Of a stretch of DNA of 32,383 nt, positions 28,721 to 32,383 are shown in pieces. The DNA comes from Candidatus Rhodoferax bjergmarkensis (GTDB taxonomy: Bacteria; Pseudomonadota; Gammaproteobacteria; Burkholderiales; Burkholderiaceae_C). Every line of letters begins with the position of its first letter. Position 1 is the stretch's first letter. The position numbers and the translations under genes were made by a program. The stretch lies in assembly GCA_016708345.1 (NCBI GenBank), contig JADJFX010000044.1, positions 1-32,383 of the forward strand, written 5' to 3'. The notes under the pieces were generated by a model, which saw only the letters and a list, made by a program, of their open reading frames with translations, had not been told where the DNA came from and searched no databases.

Positions 28721-28801
28721 GGTTGTGGCGGGTGACTCGAACACCCGACCTGCACGGCCATGACGACCGCCCGCTCTCCCGTTGAGCTAGACACCACAAC
28801 C
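28721..28801 (-). tRNA. tRNA-like element, non-canonical
   Basis: On the minus strand an 8-bp terminal helix (GGTTGTGG / CCACAACC), a D arm GCTC-AACGGGA-GAGC and a perfect T arm GGGTG-TTCGAGT-CACCC appear in tRNA order, and CCA overlaps the 3' end. The 81-nt length is near normal. Five nt rather than two separate acceptor and D arms. The anticodon arm pairs only by wobble (GCGGT-CGTCATG-GCCGT) without U33, so no anticodon can be assigned with trust. It is either a degenerate tRNA, a tRNA mimic, or an unusual functional tRNA. Confidence 0.5.
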
Positions 28802-28823
28802 GGCTGGACACTGTTTTCGCGTC

Positions 28824-29207
28824 TCAATGACGCATCGGGGAGCTTTCGCCCTTTGCGCGGTTGTCCGGGTCATGACTCCCGGTTTCCCGCGCATCTGTGC
28901 TTTGCTGGCTCTCATCGCGACCTATCCAGCCTCCACACACCCATATTCCGGCTGTCCCGGAATCGTCCAATGCCCATGCGGTTGAAGTGTTGCCGGTTAC
29001 GTCTCCGGCGCGGGGCTGGTTACCGCTCGTGATGCCGCTCCAGCCGACCGGGTTTCTCCCAGTCCACATCTGGCTGTTGCCCTGTGTTTCTGCGCCGTTT
29101 CCGGCGGATGTCCCGACAGATGCAACGATCAGCCCCCTGCCGTCTCCCGACGGGCCGCCATGGTTCGGACTCAAGGCGCTGATCGTTGGGCTGGTTACGC
29201 CAGCCAC
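28824..29207 (-). CDS. Uncertain Gly/Ser-rich reading frame
   Basis: 127 codons from a GTG at 29207 with no clear ribosome site. The frame is open further upstream to just after the Tad2-like stop but contains no ATG there. The translation is Gly/Ser/Asn-rich (SPNHGGPSGDGRGLIVASVG; GIWVCGGWIGRDESQQS) and resembles no family I know. An opposite-strand frame shares the same wobble column, so coding strand and reality are both unsure. If real, it belongs to the early operon. Confidence 0.3.
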   Translation of the reverse strand: MAGVTSPTISALSPNHGGPSGDGRGLIVASVGTSAGNGAETQGNSQMWTGRNPVGWSGITSGNQPRAGDVTGNTSTAWALDDSGTAGIWVCGGWIGRDESQQSTDARETGSHDPDNRAKGESSPMRH

Positions 29208-29254
29208 TCGCCAGAACTGTGCTTTTACGTCGAACTTTCTTCTGGATTCCCGGC

Positions 29255-29542
29255 TTACTTAACAGCCTCCCAATCACTGGCTAAAACATCAGTCTGCGAA
29301 GCAAGCCACGGCACAAACTTTTCATCAGTGGTTTTCATTCCGATCCATTCTGCGATTTCGTAGACTGATCCGCAGCTGGAAAAATCCGTAACGCTACGGG
29401 AAACAACGCACTCGCCAGTGCCAACAAGCGCCAGCCACATTCCCTTTCCGTTCCACCCAGAGCGACGAACTTTTCTGCCCTCATTGAGCCACCGAAGTGC
29501 ATCCCCAAAACCAACACCCTTACATTTCTCAGCAACATTCAT
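29255..29542 (-). CDS. tad2: Tad2-like Thoeris anti-defence protein (DUF2829)
   Basis: 95 aa with GGGGG before ATG 29542. FGDALRWLNEGRKVRRSGWN (12-31) then GKGMWLALVG, and near the end IGMKTTDEKFVPWLASQTDV then LASDWEAV, are the hallmark blocks of DUF2829. This family includes Tad2, a tetrameric sponge that binds the cyclic-ADP-ribose-type signal made by Thoeris defence. Length is close to family size. It is the second gene after the Cro-like repressor, so it would be made early, when an anti-defence protein is needed. Family membership is strong. Activity against Thoeris in this phage's host is inference. Confidence 0.85.
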   Translation of the reverse strand: MNVAEKCKGVGFGDALRWLNEGRKVRRSGWNGKGMWLALVGTGECVVSRSVTDFSSCGSVYEIAEWIGMKTTDEKFVPWLASQTDVLASDWEAVK

Positions 29543-29675
29543 AGCGTTCCCCCTTGATTGATGTTTAGCTCGTGTCGTGAGCCACTCGCATCTGATCGAC
29601 CCGGCGATGATTCCGGAATGTAGGCAAACACAAGCCCGTCTGACGCATTAGTCCACTTTTCCCCGTCGCGCCCTT
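29543..29675 (-). other. Gap between repressor and Tad2-like genes with an open frame lacking a start
   Basis: On the minus strand one frame is open through the whole gap (reading GRDGEKWTNASDGLVFAYIP, then ESSPGRSDASGS) and ends in an ATGA overlap with the Tad2-like start. No ATG or TTG start is present, and the only GTG lies mid-frame without a ribosome site. It could be a gene using a rare start, a frameshifted extension of the repressor, or chance. Confidence 0.3.
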
Positions 29676-29927
29676 TCAGCTAACAACGGTTGCCACATCC
29701 ATGTCCGATGCGCTGCCGTTTCCTGACCCCACTATCTTTGTCCGCATGGCGCGCCGGTGAATCTTGACCAGCGCGTCACCCAATACATAGCCGACACTAT
29801 CACCACGCCGCCCGGTGTAAATGGCGCTGATGTGGCCCTGGGTTGTCCCGTGGCCGCATCGTTTCGCTAACTCGGTTTGTGTCATCCCGGTTTCCAGGAT
29901 TTCGGTTACTAATTTCTGAAAGTCCAT
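29676..29927 (-). CDS. Cro-like HTH repressor
   Basis: 83 aa. ATG 29927 is chosen for AAGGGG about 7 nt upstream; upstream in-frame starts would run through the promoter. A helix-turn-helix (residues about 13-40: MTQTELAKRCGHGTTQGHIS, then AIYTGRRGD) is followed by GYVLGDALVKIHRRAMR, the layout of small Cro/CI-type phage repressors. It opens the minus-strand early operon and lies 45 bp from two matching operators, so it most likely binds them. No separate CI is visible in the window. Confidence 0.85.
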   Translation of the reverse strand: MDFQKLVTEILETGMTQTELAKRCGHGTTQGHISAIYTGRRGDSVGYVLGDALVKIHRRAMRTKIVGSGNGSASDMDVATVVS

Positions 29928-29952
29928 CGTTGTTCCCCTTTGCATGGCCTTC

Positions 29953-29981
29953 ACTATATAGCGCCCGCAATAGTCGCGCAA
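29953..29981 (-). promoter_or_regulatory. Early minus-strand promoter (PR-like)
   Basis: On the minus strand -35 TTGCGC (29976-29981), a 17-bp spacer and -10 TATAGT (29953-29958, 5 of 6 matches to consensus) stand 25 bp before the Cro-like gene. The operator at 29957-29972 covers the spacer and edge of the -10, so a bound repressor would block it. Confidence 0.7.
29957..29972. promoter_or_regulatory. Repressor operator O2
   Basis: TATAGCGCCCGCAATA is a 16-bp near-palindrome (TATAGC / GCAATA half-sites, 4-bp centre). It matches the second operator in half-site sequence and size. It overlaps the -10 of the minus-strand promoter. Confidence 0.65.
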
Positions 29982-30002
29982 GAATATTTTTAGCGTATGG
30001 GG

Positions 30003-30031
30003 TTGACGTAGTATATTGCGGGTGCAATACT
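30003..30031 (+). promoter_or_regulatory. Early plus-strand promoter (PL-like)
   Basis: -35 TTGACG (30003-30008), a 17-bp spacer and -10 AATACT (30026-30031) face the recombination operon. A perfect operator palindrome covers the spacer and -10, mirroring the arrangement on the minus strand. Confidence 0.65.
30014..30029. promoter_or_regulatory. Repressor operator O1
   Basis: TATTGCGGGTGCAATA has perfect 6-bp arms (TATTGC / GCAATA) around GGGT. It shares arms and 16-bp size with the site at 29957-29972. The centres are 57 bp apart. Confidence 0.7.
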
Positions 30032-30080
30032 GGATTCATCGAAACGAACAAACCACAGGAAAACGACAAATGAGCCACCC

Positions 30081-30167
30081 TCCACCCGGGGGGGGGGGGG
30101 GGGGGCCCGCCGGGGCCGCGGGGGGGGGGGGCGCGGGGGGGGGGGGGGCGCGGGGGGGGGGGGGGGG
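30081..30167. other. Near-pure G tract, probable sequencing or assembly artefact
   Basis: Long G runs are broken only by a few C residues over 87 bp. It begins 11 bp after a credible ATG with upstream AGGA (30070, MSHPP) and ends just before ATG 30172. Runs like these are typical of two-colour sequencer dark-cycle reads joined into a contig. If so, true sequence is missing here, possibly part of the first gene of the operon. If real, it would encode polyglycine and form G-quadruplexes. Confidence 0.6.
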
Positions 30168-30171
30168 CAGC

Positions 30172-30465
30172 ATGAGCCAGCCCATCCACACTTATATCGA
30201 GCTGTCCGGCCTGCGCCTTGAGGTCATAGGAACGTACTACAAGGGCGAGGATGCCAGCATGGACAGCCCAGGCGAAGAAGAAAGCATCGAGATCGATAGT
30301 GTGTTGACGCCGAAAGGCGACGACATTTCCGGCCTGATTGCTGATTACATGTCGATGCAAACCGCTGTCGAGGAATTGACAATTCAGGCCCACAAGGGCG
30401 CCAAAGAACTGGCGCGTGACGAGTACGCCATTCTGCGCCGAGAAATGGCCAAGGAGGAAGAATGA
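30172..30465 (+). CDS. Small acidic early phage protein, N-terminus uncertain
   Basis: 97 aa from ATG 30172, whose upstream region is the G tract, so no real ribosome site can be judged. The frame also runs back through the tract to ATG 30070. Early beta strands (IHTYIELSGLRLEVIGTYYK) are followed by an acidic loop (EDASMDSPGEEESIEIDSVL) and a helix (QTAVEELTIQAHKGAKELAR). Small proteins of this form occur at the head of phage recombination operons, without known function. The stop overlaps the next start by ATGA. Confidence 0.65.
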   Translation: MSQPIHTYIELSGLRLEVIGTYYKGEDASMDSPGEEESIEIDSVLTPKGDDISGLIADYMSMQTAVEELTIQAHKGAKELARDEYAILRREMAKEEE

Positions 30466-30638
30466 AAACCTCCGACCTGCTCGACATTATCGCCGTCGTC
30501 ATCGCGACGGCCGTCACCGCCTTCCTGATAGTGGCCTGCTGGTCACTGCTTGGCGGATTGGTGACGTACCTCATCGCCCTGCTGGTGGGCGGCACACTTC
30601 TTTATGTATGGAGCGGCAGTAATGACCTGCATCAATAG
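30462..30638 (+). CDS. Small membrane protein, two TM segments
   Basis: 58 aa, starting in an ATGA overlap behind AGGAGG. Two hydrophobic helices (about 9-30, IIAVVIATAVTAFLIVACW; about 32-49, GLVTYLIALLVGGTLLYVW) are separated by a tight turn, leaving polar ends. It would sit in the inner membrane. Superinfection exclusion or a host-takeover role would be usual for such a gene in an early operon, but this is inference. Confidence 0.65.
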   Translation: MKTSDLLDIIAVVIATAVTAFLIVACWSLLGGLVTYLIALLVGGTLLYVWSGSNDLHQ

Positions 30639-30924
30639 ACTGCGCAAGTGGCACACCGACCCGCAAGTGGCCTGCGCCATCTTCAAGGAAGCCGCTTTCT
30701 GGACCTACGACCGTCCCGAGCGCCCCGCACTGGACAAAGCCCGTGACGCGGTGGCCATGCTGGCGTCTTTCGTCGGCCTTACCGAAACTGCAATGATGTT
30801 TCGCGGGGAAGACGACGAGGGAGCGGACATGAATGAGCAGGTGGCAGTCGAGGCCGCTGAACTGGCGCTGCAATACTGCGAGGAGCTGCTGCGCATGACC
30901 CACAACACGAAGCGCGACCGCTAG
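30622..30924 (+). CDS. Hypothetical helical early protein
   Basis: 100 aa. ATG 30622 follows GGAG and overlaps the membrane-protein gene by 17 bp in another frame. The sequence is all-helical (DPQVACAIFKEAAFWTYDRP; KARDAVAMLASFVGLTETA; VAVEAAELALQYCEELLRMT). No family recognised. It immediately precedes the annealing protein and may be a helper of recombination or host modulation. Confidence 0.6.
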   Translation: MTCINRLRKWHTDPQVACAIFKEAAFWTYDRPERPALDKARDAVAMLASFVGLTETAMMFRGEDDEGADMNEQVAVEAAELALQYCEELLRMTHNTKRDR

Positions 30925-30950
30925 ATTGCGGCGCACCTGGAGCAATCAGC

Positions 30951-31517
30951 ATGAACAAATCCGAATCCATCGCGGCGCTGTCTGCCGCACTCGCAAAGGC
31001 TCAGGCCGAGATTGAGAACGCCAGCAAAACGGCAAACAACCCGCATTTCAAATCAAAGTACGCCGACCTCGCGGAAGTCTTGAACACCGTCCGACCGGTC
31101 ATGTCCAGGCACGGAATCGCCATCGTGCAGATGCCATCGTTTGAATCGGGACTGGCCAGCGTGGAGACGCTGATGACGCACAGCAGTGGCGAGTGGATAA
31201 GCAACATCTGTTCCGCGCCGGTCGGAAAGCAAGACGCGCAAGGCGTTGGCAGCGCCATTACCTACCTGCGCCGGTACTCGCTGGCAGCGTTTGCGGGAAT
31301 CGCCCAAGAAGACGACGACGCCAATGCTGCCGTCGGCCAGCGCCAAGCGCCAGCGCCTGCCAAGCCCGCAGAAAAGCCCGCCCTGCCTGATGACCGATTC
31401 CGCGCCGCGTGCGACGCTATCGCTGCCGGTAAAACATCCGTGCAGGTTGTCCGCTCACGCTACACCCTGACCACCGAACAGGACAACGAGTTGCATGTTT
31501 TGGAGTCCGCCCAATGA
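30951..31517 (+). CDS. erf: ERF-family single-strand annealing protein
   Basis: 188 aa with GGAG before ATG 30951. PHFKSKYADLAEV (31-43) and VGSAITYLRRYSLAAFAGI (99-117) are the signature blocks of the ERF superfamily (P22 Erf). The C-terminal 60 residues hold an Ala/Pro linker and a small charged domain. Erf binds ssDNA ends and anneals complementary strands to circularise or recombine phage DNA. It overlaps the exonuclease gene (ATGA), giving the usual annealase-exonuclease pair. Confidence 0.92.
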   Translation: MNKSESIAALSAALAKAQAEIENASKTANNPHFKSKYADLAEVLNTVRPVMSRHGIAIVQMPSFESGLASVETLMTHSSGEWISNICSAPVGKQDAQGVGSAITYLRRYSLAAFAGIAQEDDDANAAVGQRQAPAPAKPAEKPALPDDRFRAACDAIAAGKTSVQVVRSRYTLTTEQDNELHVLESAQ

Positions 31518-32137
31518 TGATTATCCGCGCATCCGCGCTTGGCGAAATCATGGCCCCGGCGAAGAAGGCCGGGGAGCTTTCCGCAGGCGCAAAGACATTC
31601 GTCCGCAAAGAGTTCTGCCGGGACGTGCTGGGATTCCGCGAGGACATCAGCAGTCCGGCAATGGAGAAGGGCATTACGTGCGAACAGGATTCAATCGAAT
31701 TGTACAACACGGTGCATTTTACCAACTGGCAGAAAAACACCGACCGCATCAAGAACGACTGGATTACCGGCGAGTGCGACATTTTCACGGGCGACACGGT
31801 GATTGACATCAAGTCATCCTGGAGCCTGACGACGTTTCCGCTGCTGGCCAGCATGGGCGAAAACAGCGGCTACGAATGGCAGTTGCGCGCCTATATGATG
31901 CTGTGGGACTGCCCTAGCGCCGTGCTGGCTTACTGCATGGTCAGCACCCCGGAACACCTGATCCGGTGGGAAGATCCGAGCATCCACGCGGTTGACCACA
32001 TCGACCCGGTTAAGCGCGTTACGCGCCTGTTTTACGAACGCGACGCGGAAAAGGAACAGGCCATCATTGAGCGCGTGCAACTCTGCCGCGACTATTACAA
32101 CCAACTCGCGGACGAATACGCCGCACAAACGAGGTGA
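31514..32137 (+). CDS. YqaJ-type viral exonuclease (PD-(D/E)XK)
   Basis: 207 aa. The start at ATG 31514 or the ATG right after it lies in an ATGA overlap with erf. MEKGITCEQDSIELY (50-64) carries the N-terminal Glu, and GECDIF (86-91) with VIDIKSSWS (96-104) gives the Asp...(D)xK active centre of the YqaJ/lambda-exo fold. A C-terminal helical part (about 150-207) fits the family. It would resect dsDNA 5' ends to feed the ERF annealing protein. Confidence 0.9.
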   Translation: MMIIRASALGEIMAPAKKAGELSAGAKTFVRKEFCRDVLGFREDISSPAMEKGITCEQDSIELYNTVHFTNWQKNTDRIKNDWITGECDIFTGDTVIDIKSSWSLTTFPLLASMGENSGYEWQLRAYMMLWDCPSAVLAYCMVSTPEHLIRWEDPSIHAVDHIDPVKRVTRLFYERDAEKEQAIIERVQLCRDYYNQLADEYAAQTR

Positions 32138-32140
32138 CAC

Positions 32141-32383
32141 ATGGCAACACGCATCAAAGACCTGGCCGTCAAAACCGGCGAATACACCGACAAGAACGGC
32201 GAAAAAAAGGCCCGTTATGAAAACGTCGGGAGCCTGTGGGACGGCGACAAGGGGCAATTTGTCACGCTGAAAAAGACGTTCAACCCTGCCGGACTTGAAA
32301 CAGCGCCCGGCAAGGATCAAATCATCATCAGCGTTTTCGAGTTGCGCGACAACAACCAACAGCAGGCGCAACCGCAGCGCCAA
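32141..32383 (+). CDS. Probable ssDNA-binding protein (SSB-like), 3' end missing
   Basis: The first 81 codons are present and the frame runs off the right edge. GAGGTGAC before ATG 32141 gives a strong start. Beta-strand segments (TRIKDLAVKTGEYTDKNGEK; YENVGSLWDGDKGQFVTLKK; IIISVFEL) and the Gln/Pro-rich beginning of a tail (NNQQQAQPQRQ) fit a small OB-fold protein of the kind encoded after exonuclease genes. No diagnostic SSB motif is seen in the visible part, so the call leans on position and composition. Confidence 0.6.
   Translation, partial: MATRIKDLAVKTGEYTDKNGEKKARYENVGSLWDGDKGQFVTLKKTFNPAGLETAPGKDQIIISVFELRDNNQQQAQPQRQ

Larger units (their letters stand above)
2067..32383. mobile_element. 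Short-tailed temperate-type phage (P22/BPP-1-like), incomplete
   Basis: Terminase, portal, scaffold, P22-type coat, gp4/gp10-like tail proteins, ejection proteins and a tailspike form a podovirus morphogenesis block. An O-like initiator, DnaB helicase, Cro-like repressor, ERF annealing protein and exonuclease form lambdoid-style early operons. No integrase or attachment site is visible. The left boundary is placed at the first gene after the methyltransferase but is uncertain, and the right boundary is beyond the window. Confidence 0.85.

Noticed and set aside
1..32383. Circular closure of the window (the right-end frame continues in frame 1 at base 1)
   Set aside because: In-frame joining has a one-in-three chance, and the composition shifts sharply from the GC-rich SSB-like gene to the AT-rich cassette frame. 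No terminal overlap is visible.
1..32383. Diversity-generating retroelement as in phage BPP-1
   Set aside because: Despite the similar virion genes, no reverse transcriptase frame and no adenine-biased template/variable repeat pair was found.
1..32383. CRISPR array
   Set aside because: No regularly spaced direct repeats. The only regular repeats are the four iterons at 28153-28228.

Overview
The window is most of a short-tailed (podovirus) temperate-type phage. It has the P22 / Bordetella BPP-1 style of morphogenesis genes, and its left edge joins a small stretch of integron gene cassettes. GC-rich coding, strong GGAG/AGGAG ribosome sites and the gene families point to a phage of a beta- or gammaproteobacterium. 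No host marker gene is present, so the host is inferred.

Left edge (1-1170): three consecutive sites with the architecture of integron attC recombination sites (251-313, 758-844, 1102-1170). Each has an RYYYAAC-like outer box, two imperfect inner arms with unpaired bases on one strand, and a GTTRRRY-like outer box. They bound small plus-strand cassettes of unknown function. The segment up to about 600 is visibly more AT-rich than the rest. A DNA methyltransferase (1201-1983) begins 30 bp after the third attC, as a fourth cassette would, but no convincing attC follows it. Either a prophage sits in or beside a chromosomal integron, or the phage carries cassettes.

Plus-strand accessory operon (2067-3807): seven small, mostly overlapping genes (coiled-coil and Cys-rich proteins, a C-terminal winged-helix-like protein) converge on the late genes.

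Minus-strand late region (22.7 to 3.8 kb, read right to left): M15 endolysin, two holin-like membrane proteins, small and large terminase, portal, scaffold, P22-type coat, small head proteins, gp4-like and gp10-like tail proteins, a polyglycine fibre and its 48-aa partner, small virion proteins, a GNAT-like protein, three DNA-ejection proteins, a beta-helix tailspike, a transglutaminase-like cysteine protease and a small lipoprotein. Stop/start overlaps (ATGA, TAATG, TGATG) link many of them.

Minus-strand early region (29.9 to 22.7 kb): a Cro-like repressor, a Tad2-like (DUF2829) Thoeris anti-defence protein, a tRNA-like element, an O-like initiator carrying four iterons (probable origin), a DnaB-type helicase, several Cys-rich miniproteins, a cytosine-methyltransferase-like protein, DUF3310 and PD-(D/E)XK proteins and a DpdA/TGT-like base-exchange candidate. 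An intrinsic terminator lies before the lysis genes.

Right edge (30.0-32.4 kb, plus strand): a divergent recombination operon with two small unknown proteins, a small membrane protein, an ERF single-strand annealing protein, a YqaJ-type exonuclease and the start of a probable ssDNA-binding protein. The divergent promoters each overlap a 16-bp operator of the same type (29957-29972 and 30014-30029). The usual cI gene is not between them. An 87-bp, nearly pure G tract (30081-30167) interrupts the first plus-strand gene and looks like a sequencing or assembly fault.
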